The notes under the pieces: generated by a model
Databases searched by the model: none
The model's input: the letters and a program-made list of their open reading frames with translations, nothing else
Told to the model about the DNA's origin: nothing
Position numbers and translations under genes: made by a program
Assembly (NCBI GenBank): GCA_937995275.1
Contig: CALKKN010000321.1
Coordinates: 1 to 22,437, forward strand
Length of the DNA: 22,437 nt
Direction: 5' to 3'
Origin: an uncultured Lysobacterales bacterium
GTDB lineage: Bacteria > Pseudomonadota > Gammaproteobacteria > Xanthomonadales > SZUA-36
In this document: in pieces, positions 14,837 through 22,345 of the stretch
How the letters are laid out: every line of letters starts with the position of its first letter
Position numbering within the stretch: the stretch's first letter is position 1

Positions 14837-15998
14837 AGAATGCGTTGATGCCGGTCAATTCCCGTCCGACGACCAACTGGTGGACCGTCTCGGTGCCCTC
14901 GTAGGTGATGACGCTCTCCAGGTTCAGCAGGTGACGGATAGCCTGATACTCGGTCGTGATGCCGCTGCCGCCGAGCATGTCCCGGCAGTCGCGCGCGATA
15001 TCCAGGGCCATGCGCACGTTGTTCCACTTGGCGATGCTGACCTGGACGGGCTGCAGCCTGCCCGCGTCTTTGAGGCGCCCGAGTTGCAACGCAAGCAGCT
15101 GGGCGCCGGTGATGCGCCGCGCCATGTCCGCCAGCCGCAGCTGGATCGCCTGGTTGGCGGCCAGCGGCCGCCCGAACAACACGCGGTCCGACGTGTAGTC
15201 CAGCACTTCGGCCAGGCAGGCGATGGCCGAGCCGATCGGCCCCCAGGAGATTCCGTAACGAGCCTGGGTCAGGCAGCTGAGCGGCCCCTTCAGCCCGCGG
15301 ACGTTCGGCAAACGGTTCGCTTCGGGAACGCGCACGTTGTCGAAGTACAGCTCGGAAGTCACCGACGCCCGCAGCGACATTTTCGACTTGATTTCCCGGG
15401 CTTCGAAACCGGGCATGCCCTGTTCCAGCACGAAGCCCATGATGCCCTCGTCCGTCCTGGCCCAGACAACGGCGATATCGGCGATGTTGCCGTTGGTGAT
15501 CCACATCTTCGAGCCGCTGACGATCCAGTCGCCGCCGTCCCGACGCGCATGCGTTTTCATGTTGCCCGGATCCGAGCCGCCGTGGGATTCGGTCAGGCCG
15601 AAACAGCCGATGATCTCGCCGGCGGCCATGCCCGGCAGCCAGCGCTCCCGCTGCTCCTCCGAGCCGAAAGCATGGATCGGGTACATGCAGAGGCTGGACT
15701 GCACCGAAACGAAACTGCGCAGGCCTGAGTCGCAGCGCTCGAGTTCCTGGCAGATGACGCCGTAGGAAACCGCGTTGAGGCCGGCGCATCCGTACCCCTC
15801 GAGGCTGGAGCCGAGCAGGCCCATCTCGGCGATTTCCGGAATCAACTCGTCCGGAAAGCGGCTTTCGTCAAAGCAGCGCGCGATCAGCGGCATCGCGCGC
15901 TCGTCGACGAACCGCGCGACGCTGTCCCTGATCATTCGTTCTTCTTCGCTGAGCAGCGAGGCGACATCGTACAGATCAAAAAGGTTCGGCTTGGCCAT
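14835..15998 (-). CDS. gcdH: Glutaryl-CoA dehydrogenase
   Basis: This is an FAD flavoprotein that oxidises and decarboxylates glutaryl-CoA to crotonyl-CoA, the convergence point of lysine and aromatic amino-acid breakdown. The 387-residue protein has the acyl-CoA dehydrogenase fold with features specific to GcdH: Arg94 in LRSFVSVQSSL, expected to bind the glutaryl carboxylate; GCFGLTESHGGSDPGNMKT; WITNGNIADIAVVWAR; MSLRASVT; and catalytic Glu367 in ITYEGTETVH, ending GRELTGINAF. The ATG at 15998 has GGAG 8 bases upstream. It is 64 bases downstream of the 5'-nucleotidase gene and may be co-transcribed with it. AmaB, encoded nearby, works earlier in lysine degradation. Confidence 0.93.
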   Translation of the reverse strand: MAKPNLFDLYDVASLLSEEERMIRDSVARFVDERAMPLIARCFDESRFPDELIPEIAEMGLLGSSLEGYGCAGLNAVSYGVICQELERCDSGLRSFVSVQSSLCMYPIHAFGSEEQRERWLPGMAAGEIIGCFGLTESHGGSDPGNMKTHARRDGGDWIVSGSKMWITNGNIADIAVVWARTDEGIMGFVLEQGMPGFEAREIKSKMSLRASVTSELYFDNVRVPEANRLPNVRGLKGPLSCLTQARYGISWGPIGSAIACLAEVLDYTSDRVLFGRPLAANQAIQLRLADMARRITGAQLLALQLGRLKDAGRLQPVQVSIAKWNNVRMALDIARDCRDMLGGSGITTEYQAIRHLLNLESVITYEGTETVHQLVVGRELTGINAF

Positions 15999-16062
15999 GA
16001 CGTACTCCGGATCGCTGCCGGGGCCGGCAGCTTGCCGGTACGGCTGGGGTGGGACGATGGCG

Positions 16063-17010
16063 CTATTTTACCTCGTTGACGACGCCGCTGGGTACATGGG
16101 CAGAGGCCACATGGGCTTGCGCAGATTCGATATGAACCTGCTGATCGTCGAAAAATATATCGGCGCCGAAAGCCTTCAGAAACTCGCCCTTGGAACGGCC
16201 GCCGAGGAACAACGCCTCGTCGATGCGGATGCCCCACTCCCGCAGCGTCAGCACCACGCGCTTGTGCGCGGGGGCGGAACGCGCGGTGACCAGCGCCGTC
16301 CGGATGGGGTTGTTTTCGATCGGGAAAGCGGACTGAATCCGGTGCAGCGCCTCGAGCACGTGCTTGAAAGGCCCGCCCGTCAGCGGCTGGTTGGCGGCCT
16401 GCCGCTCAGCGTCCGCAAAGGCGTCGAGCCCCTGCTCCTGGTAGATCCGCTCGGCTTCGTCGCTGAAGATGACCGCATCGCCGTCGAAGGCGATTCGCAA
16501 CTGGCCTTCGTGCCGGCCGCTGGCGCCGCCGGGCAGTATCGTGGCGGCTGCGTAGCCGGCCTCCAGGGCCTTGCGCACATCCGCGGCGTTGGTCGACAAC
16601 AGCAGGTCGGCGCCAAACGCCTCCATGTACTTCCAGGGGCTCTCGCCGTTGGTGAATGCCGCCCGTTCGATCCGCAGGCCAAAATGCTCGATGGTGTTGA
16701 ATATCCTCAGGCCGGTATCGGCGCTGTTGCGGGACAGCAGGATGACTTCGACCGGCGGATAGTCGGCGCCGGCCGCGTTGAGCGCCAACAATTTGCGAAC
16801 CAGCGGAAAGGCGACACCGGGCTCGAGAAAAGTGTCCTCCTGCTCGATCTGATACTGGGCGTAGGCCTCCAGGCCCCGGGTTTCGAATATGCGGTGGCTC
16901 TCGCGCAGGTCGAACAGGGCGCGCGAGGAAATACCGATCACCAGGGGATCGGCAACGCGTTGCGATTCTCCGGCGGGGTTCGTGATGTTCATGTGTACAG
17001 CATAAGGCAT
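16063..17010 (-). CDS. 5'-nucleotidase, NT5C1-like (PF06189 type)
   Basis: This 315-residue cytosolic protein resembles the 5'-nucleotidase family that includes vertebrate NT5C1 (AMP-type nucleotidases). The aligned features I recognise are IGISSRALFDL near residue 25, PLVRKLLALN, VEVILLSRNSADTGLRIFNTIEHFGL at 88-112 in pieces, LLLSTNAADV, AFDGDAVIFSDE at 174-185 with the acidic DGD, and GPFKHVLEALH. The frame is open to 17520, but that part is antisense to the LolA-like gene and not family-like. The ATG at 17010 is preferred (weak GAGAA upstream); an ATG at 16992 is possible. It reads divergently from the envelope operon, and no clear promoter was found for it. Substrate is not predictable. 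Confidence 0.85.
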   Translation of the reverse strand: MPYAVHMNITNPAGESQRVADPLVIGISSRALFDLRESHRIFETRGLEAYAQYQIEQEDTFLEPGVAFPLVRKLLALNAAGADYPPVEVILLSRNSADTGLRIFNTIEHFGLRIERAAFTNGESPWKYMEAFGADLLLSTNAADVRKALEAGYAAATILPGGASGRHEGQLRIAFDGDAVIFSDEAERIYQEQGLDAFADAERQAANQPLTGGPFKHVLEALHRIQSAFPIENNPIRTALVTARSAPAHKRVVLTLREWGIRIDEALFLGGRSKGEFLKAFGADIFFDDQQVHIESAQAHVASAHVPSGVVNEVK

Positions 17011-17050
17011 ATCGTTCTCAATTGACGATAAGCCGCGGGCCGGACAGATA

Positions 17051-17059
17051 TGCGATAAT
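17051..17059 (+). promoter_or_regulatory. Extended -10 promoter for the five-gene envelope operon
   Basis: TGCGATAAT, identical to the box before amaB, ends 36 bases before the GTG start of the LolA-like gene. No -35 box is well placed for it. TTGACG at 17022-17027 is a good -35 match but would pair, at 18 bases, with the poor -10 AGATAT at 17046-17051, so it may be a second promoter. Confidence 0.45.
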
Positions 17060-17095
17060 GCAACGGCACGCCACGAGAACCTCGAGGGCCCCGTT

Positions 17096-17881
17096 GTGCA
17101 CGCAAAGATCCCCCTGTTTCCGTCCACGCGCCCCATACTGAACGCCGCGGCGCTGGCCGCCGCCCTGCTGGCAACGCCCTGCGCCAATGCCGAAGTGGAC
17201 GCCCGTGAACTGGTCCGGCAGGCGATGGACCATTGGCGGGGATTGACCTCGCATTCGACCATGACCATGACCATCCACCGCCCCGACTGGGAGCGGACGA
17301 TGACGATGGAATCCTGGAGCAAGGGCGACAAACTCTCCCTGGTGCGGGTTATCGAGCCGAAGCGGGATGCCGGCAACGGCACACTGCTGAACGACAACAC
17401 GATGTGGACCTTCACGCCGAAGATCAACCGCGTCATCAAGGTGCCCTCCTCGATGATGTCGCAGAGCTGGCTGGGCAGCGATTTCTCGAACAAGGACATC
17501 GCCAAGTCCACCGACATCATCGACCAGTACGAACACGAACTGACCGGGGTCGAGGAGCGGGACGGCCACGTCTATTACACGATTGCCTCGATCCCCCACG
17601 AAGATGCGGCGATCGTGTGGGGCAAGGAAGTCCTGACCGTCCGTGACGATTACGTCCTGATGGAGCAGCAATTCTGGGACCAGGACGGCGAACTCGTGAA
17701 AGCCCTGGAGACGCTCGAGGTGGAGGTCATGGGCGGCCGCCCGGTGGCCCGGGTCATGCGGATGGGCAAAGTCGACGCGCCGGACGAATGGACCCGGCTG
17801 ACTGCCCGGGAGATCGAGTTCGATCTCGAGCTGCCGGACAGCCTGTTCACGCTGTCCAGCCTCAGGAACCCGCGCCGGTGA
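17096..17881 (+). CDS. Periplasmic LolA-like 'outer membrane lipoprotein-sorting' protein
   Basis: This 261-residue protein has an N-terminal signal peptide (basic residues, then NAAALAAALLATPCANA, cleavage near residue 32). The cysteine at 29 is not in a proper lipobox, so a soluble periplasmic form is likely. The mature part matches the LolA-like family annotated as outer membrane lipoprotein-sorting proteins: ESWSKGDKLSLVRVIEPKRDAGNGTLL, DNTMWTFTPKINRVIKVPSSMM, SQSWLGSDFSNKDI and a final REIEFDLELPDSLFTLSSL. It probably forms a half-barrel that can hold a lipid or acyl chain. GTG start with GAGG upstream. It leads a five-gene operon, overlapping the first permease gene by 4 bases (GTGA). 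Its cargo is unknown; it is not canonical LolA. Confidence 0.85.
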   Translation: MHAKIPLFPSTRPILNAAALAAALLATPCANAEVDARELVRQAMDHWRGLTSHSTMTMTIHRPDWERTMTMESWSKGDKLSLVRVIEPKRDAGNGTLLNDNTMWTFTPKINRVIKVPSSMMSQSWLGSDFSNKDIAKSTDIIDQYEHELTGVEERDGHVYYTIASIPHEDAAIVWGKEVLTVRDDYVLMEQQFWDQDGELVKALETLEVEVMGGRPVARVMRMGKVDAPDEWTRLTAREIEFDLELPDSLFTLSSLRNPRR

Positions 17882-19107
17882 CGCTGACCCTGCGCATGGC
17901 CTGGCGCAACATCTGGCGGCACAGCCGCCGGACCTGGCTGACGGCCACCGCGATGATCTTCTCCAACGTGCTGCTGGTCTTCATGATCGCACTGCAGTTC
18001 GGCTCGTACGACATGATGATCGACAACACCCTGAAGCTGTTCAGCGGCCATCTTCAGGTCCAGGCGGAAGGCTACCAGGACAATCCGAAGCTGCGGTCCA
18101 GCATAGCGGATGTCCGGTCGCTCGCCGCGGAGCTGCGCACCGCCCTGCCGGAAGCGCGGGTGGCGCCGCGGGCCGCCGGCTTTGCGCTGGTGTCGAGCGA
18201 GGATCGTACGTTCGGCATCGAGGTCGTCGGAGTCGAGCCGGCCAGCGAGCCCGGCGTCTCCACCATTCCCGGCATGGTCACCGCGGGGCGATACCTGGAG
18301 GAGGCCGATTCCGCGGCGATCGTGATCGGCGCCGCCATGGCGCGCAACCTCAAGGTCGGGACCGGCGACGAACTGACATTGCTGGGTTCGGGGCGGGACG
18401 GCTCGTTCGCCGCGGGAATCGTCACGGTGGTGGGCACCTTCGATTCCGGGTCGAGCGACATGGACCGCGCCCTCGCGGAAGTTCCCCTGCCCTGGTTTCA
18501 GGACACCTTCGCCATGCGCGGGCACGGCAACAGCATCGCGGTGGCCGTCGACCAACTCGGCGCGGTGGCCGACGCGCGGGCGGCCGCGGCCACGGTGATC
18601 AATGACCGTGACGATCTCGTCGTGCTGGATTGGAACGCCCTTCACCCGGGACTCAGGCAGGCGATCCAGGCCGACCTGTCCAGCGCCTGGTTCATGTACG
18701 GCGTGCTCATTATTCTGGTCGGTTTCAGCGTGCTGAACACGCAGCTGATGTCGGTGCTGGAGCGAACGCGGGAATTCGGCGTCATCACGGCCCTGGGCGT
18801 CCGGCCGCGCCGGCTGGCGTCGCTGGTGATGCAGGAAACGGCCCTGATGGCCCTCGTCGGGATGGCCGTGGGCCTGTTCCTGGGTTGGTTGGTCACGTTG
18901 TATTTCCATGTGCATGGCTTTTCCTATCCCGGCATGGAGGAACTGGCTGAGCGTTTCAACCTGCCCGGCGAGATGTATCCGAGCATCACCTTCGGGACGA
19001 TGATCCTGGGTCCGGGTGTCGTATTCCTGTTCTGCCTGCTGGCAGCCGTCTACCCCGCGCTGCGCCTGTTCCGGCTGCATCCCGTGGACGCGATGAGGAC
19101 GGTCTGA
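17878..19107 (+). CDS. ABC transporter permease, FtsX/LolC-MacB type (first subunit)
   Basis: This 409-residue inner-membrane permease has the four-helix FtsX topology: a membrane segment at about 20-40, a large periplasmic domain of about 240 residues (MacB-PCD-like), then three segments near 285-310, 345-368 and 378-405. The recognisable FtsX core is SVLNTQLMSVLERTREFGVITALGVRPRRL, the coupling-helix region that contacts the ATPase, and the C-terminal PALRLFRLHPVDAMR. The start is GTG at 17878 inside the stop of the upstream gene. Text such as IDNTLKLFSGHLQVQAEGY resembles LolC/LolE-type permeases. It should pair with the second permease as a heterodimer, each half being of LolC/LolE kind. 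Confidence 0.92.
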   Translation: MTLTLRMAWRNIWRHSRRTWLTATAMIFSNVLLVFMIALQFGSYDMMIDNTLKLFSGHLQVQAEGYQDNPKLRSSIADVRSLAAELRTALPEARVAPRAAGFALVSSEDRTFGIEVVGVEPASEPGVSTIPGMVTAGRYLEEADSAAIVIGAAMARNLKVGTGDELTLLGSGRDGSFAAGIVTVVGTFDSGSSDMDRALAEVPLPWFQDTFAMRGHGNSIAVAVDQLGAVADARAAAATVINDRDDLVVLDWNALHPGLRQAIQADLSSAWFMYGVLIILVGFSVLNTQLMSVLERTREFGVITALGVRPRRLASLVMQETALMALVGMAVGLFLGWLVTLYFHVHGFSYPGMEELAERFNLPGEMYPSITFGTMILGPGVVFLFCLLAAVYPALRLFRLHPVDAMRTV

Positions 19108-20351
19108 TGGCGGGCCGGCGCGCCCTTTCCCTGGCCGCGATGTCCCGCCTTTCCTGGCGGTACCTGTGGCGTAACTACCGCCGCACCTCGATCATGCTGC
19201 TGGCCATCGGCGTCGGTGTCTGGGCCATGATCTTCATGACCGCACTGATGCGCGGCATGGTGGACCAGATGATCGCGGACGGCATCGACGCCCTGCCCGG
19301 CCTGGTGCAGGTCCACCACCCCGCGTTCCGGGACGACCCCAGTATCGAGAACAGCATTCCGCCGCCCGGGCCGCAGCTGCTGGCGGCCCTCGGTTCACCG
19401 CCGGTGGAGGCGTGGACGGGGCGCGTGAAGGTGCCCGCGATGATCTCCAGCGAGCGCAATACGCGCGGCGTCACGTTGCTCGGCGTCGACCCCGCGGGGG
19501 AAATTGCGCTCGGCTTCGACCCGGCGAGCGTCGTGGAAGGACGCTTTCTCGAGGGACCGCGGGACCCGGGACTCGTGGTCGGACGCAAACTGCTCGAACG
19601 GCTGGAGACGGACCTCGGCAAACGCGTCGTCATCATGAGCCAGGATCCCGACAACAACGTCGCCGATCGCGGCTTTCGCATCGTCGGCGTGTTCGAGGCG
19701 AAACTCAGCGGCCACGAGGAACGGCAGGCATATGCCGGCCTGGCCACCGTCCAGGAACTGCTCGGCATGGGCGACCAGATCTCCGAGATCGCCGTGACCG
19801 GGGGCGACTACCGTGACGTCACCGCGCTGCACGCGCGGGTGCGGGAGCCCGCCGGCCCGCAACTGGAAGTACTGCCGTGGACCGAGCTGGACCGCTACCT
19901 CGGGCTGATGCTCGGCGTCATGGACGGGTTCGTGCTGGTCTGGGTCATCGTCATCTTCCTGGCCCTCAGCTTCGGCCTGGCCAACACGCTGATGATGGCG
20001 GTCTTCGAGCGGGTGCGGGAAATCGGCCTGATGCAGGCGCTGGGCATGAACCCGTCCGCGATCCTGTACCAGGTGCTGCTGGAGTCACTGATGCTGCTGA
20101 TCCTGGGGCTGCTGCTCGGCAACCTGCTGGCCATTGCCTCCATTCAGCCCATTCGCAACGGCATCGATCTCTCGGTGGTGGCCGAGGGTTTCGAGATGAT
20201 GGGCGTGTCCAGCGTGCTGTACCCGGCGCTGAAGATGCAGGACCTGGTCCTGGCCAACGTCGTCGTGATCATCCTGGGCATCCTGACCAGCCTGCTGCCC
20301 GCCTGGCGGGCTTCGCAATACCGGCCGGTCGAAGCCATCGCGCGAAACTGA
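19107..20351 (+). CDS. ABC transporter permease, FtsX/LolC-MacB type (second subunit)
   Basis: This 414-residue protein has the same architecture as the preceding gene: one membrane segment (TSIMLLAIGVGVWAMIFMTAL, about 27-47), a periplasmic domain, and three C-terminal segments (GFVLVWVIVIFLALSFGLAN, ESLMLLILGLLLGNLLAI, VLANVVVIILGILTSLL). The coupling motif is FERVREIGLMQALGMNPSAI, and the end is PAWRASQYRPVEAIA. The ATG at 19107 shares one base with the upstream stop (TGATG), with GAGG 9 bases before; an internal ATG at 19140 lacks a site. The two permeases are clearly related but divergent, as LolC and LolE are. Confidence 0.92.
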   Translation: MAGRRALSLAAMSRLSWRYLWRNYRRTSIMLLAIGVGVWAMIFMTALMRGMVDQMIADGIDALPGLVQVHHPAFRDDPSIENSIPPPGPQLLAALGSPPVEAWTGRVKVPAMISSERNTRGVTLLGVDPAGEIALGFDPASVVEGRFLEGPRDPGLVVGRKLLERLETDLGKRVVIMSQDPDNNVADRGFRIVGVFEAKLSGHEERQAYAGLATVQELLGMGDQISEIAVTGGDYRDVTALHARVREPAGPQLEVLPWTELDRYLGLMLGVMDGFVLVWVIVIFLALSFGLANTLMMAVFERVREIGLMQALGMNPSAILYQVLLESLMLLILGLLLGNLLAIASIQPIRNGIDLSVVAEGFEMMGVSSVLYPALKMQDLVLANVVVIILGILTSLLPAWRASQYRPVEAIARN

Positions 20352-20368
20352 CGGGAGGTCTGCCTGAA

Positions 20369-21061
20369 ATGCCCAACATCCTCTGCAACGACCTGTGCAA
20401 GACCTACCGGCAGGGCGACGCCGTCATCAAGGCGCTCGATCATGTCACGCTGGAAATCGAACCGGGCGACTTCATCTGCCTGTCGGGTCCGTCCGGATCG
20501 GGCAAGACCACTTTGCTGAACATGATCGGCGGGCTCGACGAACTCGACCGGGGCGAGATCAGCATCGACGGTCAACGTGTCGACCAGTTGTCCAAGGGGC
20601 CGCTGGCCGACCTGCGGCTGCACCACATCGGGTTCGTGTTCCAGGCCTATAACCTGATCCCGGTTCTGTCTGCCCGCGAGAACGTGGAATTTGTCATGCA
20701 GGTGCAGGGCGTGCCCGCCAGGGAACGCCGGCGCAAGTCGATGGCGATTCTGAAGGAGGTCGGGCTGGACGGCCTGGAGGACCGCCGGCCCGCGCAACTG
20801 TCCGGAGGCCAGCAGCAGCGCGTGGCGGTCGCGCGGGCCATCGTGAGTCAACCGAAACTCGTGCTTGCGGACGAACCCACCGCCAACCTCGACTCGGTGT
20901 CGGCGACCCACCTGATGGAATTGTTCCGCGAACTGAACCAGAACCACGGCGTGACCTTCCTGATCTCGACCCACGACGAGCGGGTCATGCGCTACGCGCG
21001 GCGGCTCATACGCATGCAGGATGGCAAAGTAATTTCTGATGAAATTCAGAAAAGTGTCTGA
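20369..21061 (+). CDS. ABC transporter ATP-binding protein, LolD/MacB family
   Basis: This is the 230-residue nucleotide-binding subunit that powers the two permeases. All ABC motifs are intact: Walker A GPSGSGKT at 40-47, Q-loop Gln92, signature LSGGQQQR at 144-151, Walker B LVLADEP at 164-170 with catalytic Glu169, D-loop NLD, and H-loop His202 in STHDE. The NLIPVLSARENVEF segment is typical of the LolD/MacB/FtsE group. The frame is open upstream across the second permease gene; the ATG at 20369, preceded by GGGAGG, gives the standard N-terminus. It starts 17 bases after the permease stop, and its own stop directly abuts the next ATG. Confidence 0.95.
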   Translation: MPNILCNDLCKTYRQGDAVIKALDHVTLEIEPGDFICLSGPSGSGKTTLLNMIGGLDELDRGEISIDGQRVDQLSKGPLADLRLHHIGFVFQAYNLIPVLSARENVEFVMQVQGVPARERRRKSMAILKEVGLDGLEDRRPAQLSGGQQQRVAVARAIVSQPKLVLADEPTANLDSVSATHLMELFRELNQNHGVTFLISTHDERVMRYARRLIRMQDGKVISDEIQKSV

Positions 21062-22345
21062 ATGAAAAGATTTTACGTTCTTTTATCGCTGTGCCTTTTG
21101 ACCCTGCCCTGCCGGGCGGAAACGGCAGCCACCGGTGCCGCACCGACGGGCGTGGACTGGTTCGTGGGCGGACACGCCAAGTACCGCCTCGTCTATCAGA
21201 CCTGGCCCGGTGACAGCCTGTTTCATGAGGCCCTGGGCAGTTCTTCGGACAGCCATTTTCTGGAGGCCCGCCTGAAGCTCGCAGCCGATCGCGACCGCTG
21301 GGATTTCGGTGCCGACTACCAGTTCATTGGCGCCCATGCCGATACCCTCGGGTTGCCCGGAGACCTGCCCGGCCCGTTCTGGCCATCCGGCGACATCGCC
21401 AGCGACGAACGCCGGTGGTGGAACCTCACCTACCGTGTCGGCGACGACGACCGCACGAGCTTTGTGCACCGGCTGGACCGCCTCCACGTCGGCTATACCA
21501 CGGCGCACACGGTGGTGCGCTTCGGGCGCCAGGCCATCAGCTGGGGCAACGGCCTGGTGTTCACACCGATGGACGTGTTCAACCCGTTCGACCCCGCCGC
21601 TGTCGACACCGAATACAAGAGTGGCGACGACATGCTGTACGGCCAGCACCTGTTCGACAACGGCGGCGACCTGCAGGGCGTGGCGGTCGTACGCAGAAAC
21701 CCGGTCAGCGGCAAGGTCACCAGTGACCAGTCATCGCTGGCCGTCAAGTACCATGGATTCGTCGGACTGAACGAATACGACCTGCTGGCGGCCGAACACT
21801 ACGGCGATCTGCTAATCGGCCTGGGGGGCAATGTCGCCCTCGGCGGAGCCATTCTGCGAGGCGACCTGACCTGGACCGAGTCGGAGCCTGGCGACGTGTT
21901 GTCCGGCGTGGTCAGCCTGAGCTACTCCTGGGCCTGGGGCGGCAAGAACGTCAGCGGTCTGCTGGAGTTCTACCACAACGGTTTCGGTCAGCGCGACGGC
22001 GCGTACGCGCCCGCCGATCTGCTCCGCAACCCGGCGCTTCTGCAGCGCCTCGAGCGCGGCGAGCTGTACACGCTCGCCCGCAACTACCTGGCAGCCTCCG
22101 CGACCGTTGAGATCACGCCCCTGTTCCTGCTGACGCCGACCTTCCTGGTCAACCTCGAAGATCCTTCCGCCCTGGGCCAGCTCGTCGCCCAGTACGATCT
22201 GCGGCAGGATCTGCTGTTCACCTGCGCGATCAACCTCCCCATCGGCCCGCCGGGGTCGGAGTACGGCGGCGTGGAGTCGCCGGTGGACGACCGGTACTTC
22301 TCGGCCGGTCCGAGCCTGTTCGCCCAGCTGGCGCTGTATTTCTGA
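21062..22345 (+). CDS. Predicted outer-membrane beta-barrel protein
   Basis: This 427-residue protein has a clear signal peptide (MKRFYVLLSLCLLTLPCRA, cleavage near residue 19). The body is rich in alternating hydrophobic and polar strands with aromatic girdles, and it ends LFAQLALYF, a C-terminal Phe pattern typical of Bam-inserted barrels. A distinctive block reads VVRFGRQAISWGNGL, then FTPMDVFNPFDP, then EYKSGDDML. I recall a similar GRQxxxWG motif in DUF1302-type outer-membrane proteins, but I cannot name the family with certainty. Its ATG follows the ATPase stop with no gap and no strong ribosome site, so it is probably coupled. It is the last gene and gives the operon an outer-membrane component. 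Confidence 0.75.
   Translation: MKRFYVLLSLCLLTLPCRAETAATGAAPTGVDWFVGGHAKYRLVYQTWPGDSLFHEALGSSSDSHFLEARLKLAADRDRWDFGADYQFIGAHADTLGLPGDLPGPFWPSGDIASDERRWWNLTYRVGDDDRTSFVHRLDRLHVGYTTAHTVVRFGRQAISWGNGLVFTPMDVFNPFDPAAVDTEYKSGDDMLYGQHLFDNGGDLQGVAVVRRNPVSGKVTSDQSSLAVKYHGFVGLNEYDLLAAEHYGDLLIGLGGNVALGGAILRGDLTWTESEPGDVLSGVVSLSYSWAWGGKNVSGLLEFYHNGFGQRDGAYAPADLLRNPALLQRLERGELYTLARNYLAASATVEITPLFLLTPTFLVNLEDPSALGQLVAQYDLRQDLLFTCAINLPIGPPGSEYGGVESPVDDRYFSAGPSLFAQLALYF

Noticed and set aside
14629..15789. 386-codon minus-strand frame overlapping gcdH
   Set aside because: It is out of frame with the clear glutaryl-CoA dehydrogenase and has an Arg/Gly/Ala-rich shadow composition.
16024..16038. CCGGCA-GCT-TGCCGG hairpin between gcdH and the 5'-nucleotidase gene as a terminator
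   Set aside because: No T tract on either strand; it may simply be a structured spacer in a shared transcript.
17011..17520. Long upstream extension of the 5'-nucleotidase
   Set aside because: It is antisense to the LolA-like gene, which has a signal peptide and family similarity; the extension has none.
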